Of a DNA stretch of 44,045 bases, positions 7,776 through 14,246 are shown in pieces; position 1 is the first letter of the stretch; the number at the start of each line of letters is the position of its first letter. The notes under the pieces are model-generated. The model saw only the letters and a list, made by a program, of their open reading frames with translations. It ran no database searches and was not told the DNA's origin. The stretch is from Evansella vedderi (lineage in GTDB: Bacteria > Bacillota > Bacilli > Bacillales > Salisediminibacteriaceae), in assembly GCF_030813435.1 (NCBI RefSeq), contig NZ_JAUSUG010000034.1:1-44045 (forward strand), in the 5' to 3' direction. Both the position numbers and the translations under genes were made by a program.

Positions 7776-8473
7776 GAGTGAATCGCCTGCCTTTCGTAGT
7801 GTGTATACAGCCAATTGACATCTTGACCTTCAAGGGGGATGTCGTCCTTCACACGGCCATTTTTTAAAATAATTACCCTATCACAGGTTTTGATCACCTG
7901 AGGGAAGTCGTGTGTAACAAGGACAACTGTAACACCCTTTTTCTTTAAACGAAGGATTACTTTATTTAAAATATCCACAGCCTGCTGATCTAGCCCTGTA
8001 TGAGGTTCATCTAATAGCAAAATTTTCGGGTCATGTAGAATAGCTCGAGCAATTGCTAAGCGTTGAATCATCCCCCTTGAAAAGGATCTAACCGGTTCAT
8101 ATTTAAAAAAGGTTAATCCCACCTCTTCAATTAAATCATCAATCCTTTTATCCGGTTTTTTCACATGATACAGCTTTGCAAAAAATCGGAGGTTCTCTAC
8201 AGGAGAAAAATGCTCATATAGAAAACTTTGGTGACCAAGATAACCAATAATTTGCTGTAGTTCATACTTATCTTTTTTCAAAGGCTCTTCATCGATCAAC
8301 AAACTTCCCTCTGTAGGTTTTAGAAGTCCAGCAGTAATTTTTAACCAAGTGCTTTTTCCCGCACCATTTGGACCAATAATAGCTACCGTTTCCCCTGAGG
8401 CTATTTCTAAATTCATCCCTCGCAGGATCATTTTTTCTCCGATAGTTTTAATAATGTTGTTCGACTGGATCAT
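7772..8473 (-). CDS. ccmA: Heme ABC exporter ATPase CcmA
   Basis: Cytoplasmic ATPase of the CcmABCD complex. Walker A GPNGAGKST (about 34-42), Q-loop region YLGHQS, signature region RSFSRGMIQRLAIARA (SRGM in place of the usual LSGGQ, common in this group), Walker B ILLLDEPHTGLD and the switch histidine in VTHD. At 233 residues it is slightly longer than E. coli CcmA (about 205). I prefer the second of two ATG codons, six bases after AGGGA; the first (8479) abuts that site. It starts close to the end of the preceding small membrane protein gene and overlaps ccmB by four bases. Confidence 0.92.
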   Translation of the reverse strand: MIQSNNIIKTIGEKMILRGMNLEIASGETVAIIGPNGAGKSTWLKITAGLLKPTEGSLLIDEEPLKKDKYELQQIIGYLGHQSFLYEHFSPVENLRFFAKLYHVKKPDKRIDDLIEEVGLTFFKYEPVRSFSRGMIQRLAIARAILHDPKILLLDEPHTGLDQQAVDILNKVILRLKKKGVTVVLVTHDFPQVIKTCDRVIILKNGRVKDDIPLEGQDVNWLYTHYERQAIHS

Positions 8474-8489
8474 TGGCATTCCCTACTAT

Positions 8490-8885
8490 CTATTCAATAT
8501 ATTTATTTAAGTCACTTTTCACCTTAAACAAGTACTTCTTATAGGCTTCAACCTTTTCTTCCATTTCTTTCTCCGTTATCACACCAGCGGAAAAATCTTC
8601 TTCCACCTGTAAAATTTTATTTAATAGGATGTTTTTCTTTGTTGCCAATTCTTGAAACTTCTTCTCATCCACATCTTCCATTACTCCCTCTTCTTTTAAA
8701 TGTTCTTTCCTATTAATATGAATGAAGTATCCTACTCCGAAAACGAGAATGAAAAATAATAGTGCTGTTACTAAATGAGGTTCAAAGTTTCGTAAAGGGG
8801 ATTCATACCAAATACGAATATGACCTGGATTATGGAAAGAAGTAGACGACCTAGTAACAGATCCTAATATAATCCATTGAGTCAT
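8490..8885 (-). CDS. Membrane-anchored coiled-coil protein of the ccm operon, unknown
   Basis: A 131-residue protein I cannot assign to a named family. An N-terminal region of about 36 residues rich in Ser/His/aromatics (TRSSTSFHNPGHIRIWYESP) precedes one membrane helix (about 37-55), then a charged cytoplasmic tail predicted as helical hairpin: ILQVEEDFSAGVITEKEMEE. That tail pattern (acidic helix, a G-[IL]-x-[EK] turn, second acidic helix) resembles the cytoplasmic module of CcmI-type proteins and recurs in the neighbouring gene. It lies between the CcmI-like gene and ccmA with short gaps, so a role in heme or apocytochrome handling is inferred. The ATG is preferred over the GTG one codon earlier. 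Confidence 0.7.
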   Translation of the reverse strand: MTQWIILGSVTRSSTSFHNPGHIRIWYESPLRNFEPHLVTALLFFILVFGVGYFIHINRKEHLKEEGVMEDVDEKKFQELATKKNILLNKILQVEEDFSAGVITEKEMEEKVEAYKKYLFKVKSDLNKYIE

Positions 8886-8888
8886 CAC

Positions 8889-9281
8889 CTACTTCCCCTT
8901 CCTCTTTTGCCTCATCAGCCTTATTTCTCTTTCAATTTCTTCTTCTAATTCCTTATCAATAACGATGGATTCATTTAAAATTTCCTTCGATTGCTTTTCC
9001 ACTATTTCCGTATTACTCATAGACTCCTCTCTCATCTTCTGGGCCGCAAGGTTCTCATAATGCTTTTTTAGTTTTTCGAAGTCCTCTTTCGGAAGTTTAC
9101 CCATGTTATATTCCATTTCTAGTTCATTTATTGTTGCAAATATATTTTCTTTTGAGTATTCATCAAGATCATCTTTTATCTCATCTGTTGTCCAATGCCG
9201 CTTATTTGAAAAAAACGGCTGGGCTACTAAGAATGTACATAATCCTATTATTAGTAAAGCTGCTACGTATCCCATGCCCAT
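8889..9281 (-). CDS. CcmI-like membrane protein with acidic helical-hairpin domain
   Basis: About 130 residues: one N-terminal membrane helix (about 4-21), then a soluble, highly charged part. Residues 51-70 read INELEMEYNMGKLPKEDFEK, closely following the pattern seen in the N-terminal loop of CcmI proteins (L-E-x-[DE]-Y-x-x-G-K-L-x-x-E-D-[FY]), which in System I sits next to CcmF and CcmH. The tetratricopeptide apocytochrome-binding domain of proteobacterial CcmI is absent, so this is at most a minimal CcmI. It starts just after ccmH, with three closely spaced possible starts (GTG 9284, ATG 9281, ATG 9275). Confidence 0.72.
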   Translation of the reverse strand: MGMGYVAALLIIGLCTFLVAQPFFSNKRHWTTDEIKDDLDEYSKENIFATINELEMEYNMGKLPKEDFEKLKKHYENLAAQKMREESMSNTEIVEKQSKEILNESIVIDKELEEEIEREIRLMRQKRKGK

Positions 9282-9287
9282 CACATC

Positions 9288-9788
9288 CTAATAATACTTT
9301 TTACGTTCTTTATCGATTATCGATCTTAAAACTTCATCCTCTGTTTCATCTACATCATCGTTACTATCCACAGTTACTTCCTCTAAAATGAGCTGTGCAT
9401 TATTTACCCACTTTCTAATTAGGAGAACAACGCCAACACCTGCAACCCCTAAAACAGCAAATGGGGTAATCCAAGCCGTTAAGCTAAAACCACTTTTTTC
9501 AGGAGCAGTTAAAATTACTTCTCCGTACATTCCAACATAAAAGTCTTTAATCTCGTCTTGTGTCCAGCCATCATTTAATTTTTCTAGAATTTCAGTTTTG
9601 AAGGAATCATTTAACCCACAGCCATCCATATTACATTCTAAATGGTCTTGCCCACATCCACATAAGCACATATATTGCTGAGCACTTTGCCTGAATTCTG
9701 GAGAATTAAAATCGTACGTCCCAGTTGCAAATACCGGTAAGGCAGCAAAGGTCATCACCATCAACAGAGCAATGATTCGCTTTATCAT
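9288..9788 (-). CDS. ccmH: Cytochrome c maturation protein CcmH (five-cysteine variant)
   Basis: Exported thiol protein that acts with CcmG and CcmF on the apocytochrome heme-binding site. Signal peptide about 1-22 (LPVFATG), a three-helix CcmH/CycL/NrfF domain, then a membrane helix about 109-128 and an acidic tail; 166 residues. The usual LRCxxC site is replaced by MCLCGCGQ with C41, C43, C45, followed by C52 and C57. The rest fits the family: LNDGWTQDEIKDFYVGMYGEVIL is the standard GKSDEEIxxFLxxRYGxFVL region. It lies two bases after ccmF and before the CcmI-like gene. The cysteine arrangement suggests a variant redox or metal-binding site; this is inference. Confidence 0.88.
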   Translation of the reverse strand: MIKRIIALLMVMTFAALPVFATGTYDFNSPEFRQSAQQYMCLCGCGQDHLECNMDGCGLNDSFKTEILEKLNDGWTQDEIKDFYVGMYGEVILTAPEKSGFSLTAWITPFAVLGVAGVGVVLLIRKWVNNAQLILEEVTVDSNDDVDETEDEVLRSIIDKERKKYY

Positions 9789-9790
9789 TA

Positions 9791-11770
9791 TTAATACACC
9801 TTCCTTCGTGGACCTGCATAACGAGGTACAATATTGCCATACCTACCGTTCCAAATAGCAAAAATAGCTCCAATAGTAACAACCCACGTACCAATCCAAA
9901 TCCACTTCACCAGCGGATTAACTTTAAATTTAAAAGTAGCTCGCTGATCCTGCTCCCACGCACTCAAAACAATATAAAGGTCTTCACTTAACGTACTTCT
10001 TACAGCAACATTCGTCGACGGTTCCTCCCAGTTTAGATAGAACATTCTTTCCGGTTGCATATATCCAAGGTTTCTTCCATTTTTCTCTATCTTCATATTG
10101 GCAAAAACGATGTCATTAACTCCTTCACTACGTTGAGCTAATCCTTCATAGGTTATGGTGTAATCACCTATCTCCATCGATTCACCAACTCTCATTGTTA
10201 AAAGCTTTTCTTCGTCAAAGTTAGCACCAATAATTCCAAAAGCCATCAATGCAATTCCTATATGAACGATATACCCCCCATATCTCCTTCTTCCTCTAAT
10301 CATTAAATTATATAAAGCGACTGGGACAGACTCTTTCGTAACCTTTCTACGTGCTGCAGTTCCCCGAACAAACTCTACAATATGTGTTAAAATCATAAAT
10401 GTTACAATCGTCCATCCAATAATTGGGTAAGCACCTTGAACTCCCATTACTACTAACAAACCAGCCACAACTAAACTAATAATTGCTGGAATTAGGAAGT
10501 TATCACGGAGATTCTTTACAGTTGATCGTTGCCAAGCAATTAATGGACAAACGGCCATAAGAAACAATAAAGCTAGCAATATCGGTGACATAACTGTATT
10601 AAAAAATGGAATTCCTACCGTAACCTTCGTTCCACGAACAGCTTCACTTACTAGCGGAAAAACAGTTCCCCAGAAAACAGCAAAGGTTGCACCTAATAAA
10701 ATGAGGTTGTTAATTAAGAAAGAGCTTTCCTTTGATAAAAACGATTCAAATTGACCCGTGTCCTTTTTAAGTAAATGGTAACGACTCATTAAAATGTACA
10801 TGGAGAAAATAACCATGAATGCCATAAAAATTAGAAAGTAAGCACCTAAGTTCGATTCACTAAATGCATGTACAGAGGTAAGGACTCCACTTCGTACTAA
10901 GAAGGTACCAAACAATGTAAGGGCATAAGATAAGATAATTAAACTTAAGTTCCAAACCTTCAACATGTTCTTACGTTCTTGAATCATAACAGAGTGTAAA
11001 TATGCGGTTACGGTTAACCAAGGCATGAACGAGGCATTTTCTACAGGATCCCATGCCCAATATCCACCCCAACCTAATTCCGTATAAGCCCAATAACCGC
11101 CAATAACATTTCCAAGTGTTAAGAAAAGCCATGCAAGAATCGTCCACCTTCTCGTCATTTTTACCCAGAAGGAATCCATGCTCTTTAATATTAAGGAAGC
11201 AATAGCAAAAGCAAAAGGCACCGCTAACCCTACATACCCTAAATAGATTGTAACTGGATGAAGTATCATACCCGGATCTTGAAGCATCGGATTCAAACCG
11301 CGACCTTCCACCGGTACACCATCAAGAAGGATAAATGGTTTCGTTACAAATGCTAGTATTAAATAGAAGAAAATCATGTTCAAAGTCATTATCGCAACAA
11401 TATAAGGTGTCATTGGATTACGCCGCATTTTACGTGAGTAAGCGACCATTACTGCATACATTGTTAAGAAGAACGTCCAAAGTAACAATGATCCAGCATT
11501 CCCAGCCCAAAATGCTGCTAGTTTATATAGAAGTGGAAGGTCTGAGCTAGTATATTGATAAACATACTGAAATTGAAACTGACTAGTGCCTAGTAAATAG
11601 AACAATAGTAATGTTGAAATAGATGCAAGTATAAAGATAGATAGTGTAGCTCCCCTAGCACTGTCAATCAAACGTTGATCCTGTTTTCGGATTCCGAGGA
11701 CAAAGGCTACAAATGCATAAATAGATAATATTAATGCTAGATAAATCGATAGATTTACTATAATATTCAC
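9791..11770 (-). CDS. ccmF: Heme lyase subunit CcmF
   Basis: The 659-residue polytopic membrane protein that attaches heme to apocytochrome c in System I. The WWD heme-binding domain reads GWGGYWAWDPVENASFMPWL at about 233-252; external histidine/proline regions GMILHPVTIYLGYVG (about 167-181) and TSVHAF are present. Roughly 13-15 hydrophobic segments, and a C-terminal external domain containing ERMFYLNWEEPSTNVAVRS, as in CcmF. Length matches the family (about 640-660), which separates it from the shorter CcsA/ResC of System II. Start is GTG with GGGTGAG five bases upstream. It follows a 360-bp repeat-filled gap after ccmE, so its expression may be partly uncoupled. Confidence 0.96.
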   Translation of the reverse strand: MNIIVNLSIYLALILSIYAFVAFVLGIRKQDQRLIDSARGATLSIFILASISTLLLFYLLGTSQFQFQYVYQYTSSDLPLLYKLAAFWAGNAGSLLLWTFFLTMYAVMVAYSRKMRRNPMTPYIVAIMTLNMIFFYLILAFVTKPFILLDGVPVEGRGLNPMLQDPGMILHPVTIYLGYVGLAVPFAFAIASLILKSMDSFWVKMTRRWTILAWLFLTLGNVIGGYWAYTELGWGGYWAWDPVENASFMPWLTVTAYLHSVMIQERKNMLKVWNLSLIILSYALTLFGTFLVRSGVLTSVHAFSESNLGAYFLIFMAFMVIFSMYILMSRYHLLKKDTGQFESFLSKESSFLINNLILLGATFAVFWGTVFPLVSEAVRGTKVTVGIPFFNTVMSPILLALLFLMAVCPLIAWQRSTVKNLRDNFLIPAIISLVVAGLLVVMGVQGAYPIIGWTIVTFMILTHIVEFVRGTAARRKVTKESVPVALYNLMIRGRRRYGGYIVHIGIALMAFGIIGANFDEEKLLTMRVGESMEIGDYTITYEGLAQRSEGVNDIVFANMKIEKNGRNLGYMQPERMFYLNWEEPSTNVAVRSTLSEDLYIVLSAWEQDQRATFKFKVNPLVKWIWIGTWVVTIGAIFAIWNGRYGNIVPRYAGPRRKVY

Positions 11771-11879
11771 GTTGTCTCACCCACTTTGATGATAATAAAA
11801 GGCACTTTTCGAATAGATTGCTTCTGCACCACTTCGTTTGCTCGTCGCACAAGATCATGTTGTTTTTAAAGCATATTTT

Positions 11880-12086
11880 TTGCTTGAATACGATACAGGC
11901 GGACCAATTACGCCTAAAGGTAGCCCACATCCTATGGACAACGGCGTAATTTCACCGCCCTGGTTCCGCGGGCAACACTTCAGCCGTTGCTTTTCGAGGC
12001 CATTGAAAAAGGGAAAAACATCCTTTTTCAGTGGCCTCTGCTTTTCCCGCTGGATTCGCCACCTTTTGCTTCTCCAAGCTTTTTTA
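11880..12086. repeat. Intergenic repeat, family C (long form) inside the ccm operon
   Basis: Bounded by TGCTTG (11881) and CCAAGC (12074-12079), with two nested stems: the CAGGCGGACCAATTACGCC region, and a hairpin GAGGCCATTGAAAAAG ... CTTTTTCAGTGGCCTC (about 11996-12040). It shares these modules with 35203-35335 and 41775-41975. It fills most of the 360-bp gap between ccmE and ccmF; the rest of that gap holds nothing else I can recognise. Apparent reading frames across it are by-products of its palindromic sequence. Confidence 0.75.
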
Positions 12087-12131
12087 TAAGCAACAAAGTT
12101 TGCAAATGCAGCCTAATAAAAAACGATTAAT

Positions 12132-12584
12132 TTAATCCTCGTTATTTCCCTCTCGAAGTAATTCCCTATGGAAATCAGCATCGTAATTTTCAGGATCTTC
12201 AGCCTCATAGACGGATGGACAACGAGTTTGAACACGTTCTGCTTCAAATACACCATCTTCTTGTAAATAACCATGTACAATTACAATAACTTCATCAGAG
12301 AAGTTATCTGGTCTAACACCATGGTGAAAAACATCTAACGTATTACCTTCTTCATCTTCGATGGTAAAGCGAAGTTCGATTTCATCGGCTCTCCAATCAA
12401 CAGAACCCGCTTGTAAAAAACCTTCTGTAGTTACATATCTACCCTCATACTGTGCACCGTTTACTTTTGCTTCTAAAATAGAAATTTCTGATCCACTTGA
12501 TGCTGGTGTTGCTGTTATAAGTAAAATGAGAATACTCAAAAGCAAAGCACTGCTCCCTAGAAAAACCTTCGTATTTTTCTTCAC
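12132..12584 (-). CDS. ccmE: Heme chaperone CcmE, cysteine (CxxxY) variant
   Basis: Membrane-tethered extracytoplasmic heme chaperone that receives heme from CcmC and hands it to CcmF. The 150-residue protein has an N-terminal membrane anchor (about 7-26) and an OB-fold domain (VNGAQYEGRYVTTEGFLQAG ... EVIVIVHGYLQEDGVFEAERV). The heme-binding segment, HxxxY in E. coli, is here RCPSVYE: C122 replaces the histidine and Y126 is kept. Cys-type CcmE proteins are known from Desulfovibrio and archaea. Start is GTG directly after a GGAGGGG site. It follows the unknown first gene of the operon after 16 bases. Confidence 0.88.
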   Translation of the reverse strand: MKKNTKVFLGSSALLLSILILLITATPASSGSEISILEAKVNGAQYEGRYVTTEGFLQAGSVDWRADEIELRFTIEDEEGNTLDVFHHGVRPDNFSDEVIVIVHGYLQEDGVFEAERVQTRCPSVYEAEDPENYDADFHRELLREGNNED

Positions 12585-12600
12585 TTCCCCTCCCCCCTTT

Positions 12601-13611
12601 TTAAGATAATTTCCTCATTTTATTTCGATACGTAGTTTCATCAATTTCTCCATTCATTAACTGTTGTCGTAAAGTCTTTTTCTCTGCTTGAATATCTACC
12701 TTCGCCACTTTTTGGCTTAGACTGTTCCTCCCCACTTCCTGAACAGGTGGACTTTTATAGCTTTTTAAACCGAAGAACACGAGCAAGCCTGCAATAATGA
12801 CAGAGATGCTTATCATCACTGCATTTTCAGTAGAAATCAAATAATTGTCTCCTCCAGTGACAGATCCTGAGTTTCCACCAATTCCAGCATGAACATCATC
12901 ATTGGGTGGTTGTTGAGACTCTAACGCCTCTAAAGTAGAAATATTATCATCCTTAATGTAGGAAACTTGTAAATTAAATTCTTCTCCAGCCGTTAAGCCT
13001 TCAAAATCATATCCGTGAACGGGAACTCCAAACATATCCGTAACTCTGTCTGGATCTACACTTAGACTCATATCCTCCGCACCAAAAGGTTCAAATATTA
13101 ATACAGTCATGTTTTCTGTTTCTCGATCCAACTGAAAATGGAAAGAAAATTCCCTAGCTGCATCACCGTCAAAGGGAGAATAATAATACTCCACTACATA
13201 ACGATACTCTTCTCCTGGAGCTACCCCCCCTGCTGGAGTCCAAGTTATCGTTCCAGCCTCTTCATTAACAGTGTATTCTAAGTCATCCACTTGACCTTGA
13301 TCATTAAACTTCCCTACTAACGCAAGGTACAAGGTGGGATCATTTACTGGCACATCAATAGTAAAGCTACCTTCAAAAACCTCTTCACTTTCGTTGATAA
13401 ACATTCCATGTTGACCATACAATAATACTGGAACTTCCCCCTTCCAACCATTTGGAGTTACATATTCTGGCATGAGCTGAATTACTAGCTCCCTATAAGG
13501 CAACTCACCCTCTGTTCGATCTGTTTTTGCAGCAACATTCCAAGTCTGAAAAGCTAGTATAATTAATACCGCTAAAGTAACAGTAAAGTATCGAAATAAA
13601 CTCTTCCTCAT
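12601..13611 (-). CDS. Exported, membrane-anchored protein heading the ccm operon, unknown
   Basis: A 336-residue protein I do not recognise. Visible: a signal peptide (1-28, ending NVAAK), an extracytoplasmic region of about 220 residues rich in beta-forming and aromatic/acidic segments (YRYVVEYYYSPFDGDAAREF, GYDFEGLTAGEEFNLQVSYI), a Gly/Ser/Asn linker, one membrane helix (about 262-282), and a cytoplasmic tail of about 50 residues ending in LRQQLMNGEIDETTYRNKM. That tail follows the same helix-G-[IL]-x-E-helix pattern as two other proteins of this operon. As first gene behind an FNR box and 16 bases before ccmE, it is probably part of cytochrome c maturation or of the electron-transfer system served; no heme motif (CXXCH) is present. 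Confidence 0.7.
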   Translation of the reverse strand: MRKSLFRYFTVTLAVLIILAFQTWNVAAKTDRTEGELPYRELVIQLMPEYVTPNGWKGEVPVLLYGQHGMFINESEEVFEGSFTIDVPVNDPTLYLALVGKFNDQGQVDDLEYTVNEEAGTITWTPAGGVAPGEEYRYVVEYYYSPFDGDAAREFSFHFQLDRETENMTVLIFEPFGAEDMSLSVDPDRVTDMFGVPVHGYDFEGLTAGEEFNLQVSYIKDDNISTLEALESQQPPNDDVHAGIGGNSGSVTGGDNYLISTENAVMISISVIIAGLLVFFGLKSYKSPPVQEVGRNSLSQKVAKVDIQAEKKTLRQQLMNGEIDETTYRNKMRKLS

Positions 13612-13675
13612 TTCCCTTCTCCCTTTCGTACCTGTCTTTTCTATATTGACTTTATTACGTTATACGTTTAATAAC

Positions 13676-13691
13676 TGTGATGTAAATCACA
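13676..13691. promoter_or_regulatory. FNR/CRP-type operator upstream of the ccm operon
   Basis: On the minus strand TGTGATTTACATCACA: both half sites of the Bacillus FNR consensus TGTGA-N6-TCACA match perfectly, inside a near-perfect 20-bp palindrome (13674-13693). It lies 65 bp before the start codon of the first ccm-operon gene. AT-rich -10-like hexamers (TAATAA at 13652-13657, CAATAT at 13643-13648) would place the box about 39-48 bases upstream of the transcription start, the activator position. Confidence 0.75.
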
Positions 13692-13714
13692 GTACACCAT
13701 GACGGTTTTGTGAA

Positions 13715-13728
13715 TGTTAGTGCTAACA
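13715..13728. promoter_or_regulatory. Second palindromic site upstream of the ccm operon
   Basis: TGTTAGTGCTAACA, six-base arms around a TG centre, 24 bp upstream of the FNR-type box. It looks like an operator for a dimeric regulator, but I cannot assign one. Confidence 0.4.
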
Positions 13729-13996
13729 TATGTCTATAAAATGAACAGAAAAAACTAGCCTTTGCCCACTTTTATTGTAAAAATATAGTGAAATTAACAG
13801 TGTTGAAAAGAGGATACTAATAATGAAGAATTTATTATGTAAACCCAGAATCAACTAGTGAACGAAAAAAGGAAAAGAGGAGCATTTTCATTCTCCAAAA
13901 GATGAAATGTGAATATATTTTGAAGGAGTTATGGGAAAGTGTGTAACAATGTAGTGATATTGTGTAAGAGGAAAATTGGAGTAACATTAAAATAAT

Positions 13997-14230
13997 AAAA
14001 GAGGCTGGGACAAAAGCGTTTTGTCAATGAGAATTCCGAACGAAGCATATAAATCGCTTCGGAAATATACTTCGCTTTCCGCGGGCGGCTGGTGAGCCCC
14101 CTCGTGCTTACGCACGTGTGGTCTCACCTTTGCCTTTGCTCCCGCAGGAGTCTACGTATATTTCCTCCGCTACAATAATACATTGTTCGTATTTTCATCT
14201 AAACACTTTAGTTGTGTCCCAGCCTCTTTT
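13997..14230. repeat. Long inverted-end repeat, family B (copy 1)
   Basis: Begins AAAAGAGGCTGGGACA and ends TGTCCCAGCCTCTTTT, with further nested complementary parts (TATACTTCGCTTTCCGCGGG region). The copy at 33616-33815 is the same element in the opposite orientation. Because it follows the stop codon of the binding-protein gene ending at 14247 and ends in T, it probably also acts as that gene's terminator. The remaining part of this 630-bp gap (13730-13996) shows no supportable gene. Confidence 0.8.
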
Positions 14231-14246
14231 AAAACTTTTACCAGAA

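Noticed and set aside
11838-12089. 83-codon plus-strand frame between ccmE and ccmF
   Set aside because: It lies within a family C repeat that is non-coding at its other locations.
13800-13996. Very short frames with ribosome-like sites upstream of the ccm operon (MKNLLCKPRIN, MGKCVTM)
   Set aside because: 11 and 7 codons only, with no recognisable family; treated as non-coding.
13997-14230. Insertion sequence
   Set aside because: Inverted ends are present but there is no transposase frame; called a small non-autonomous repeat only.
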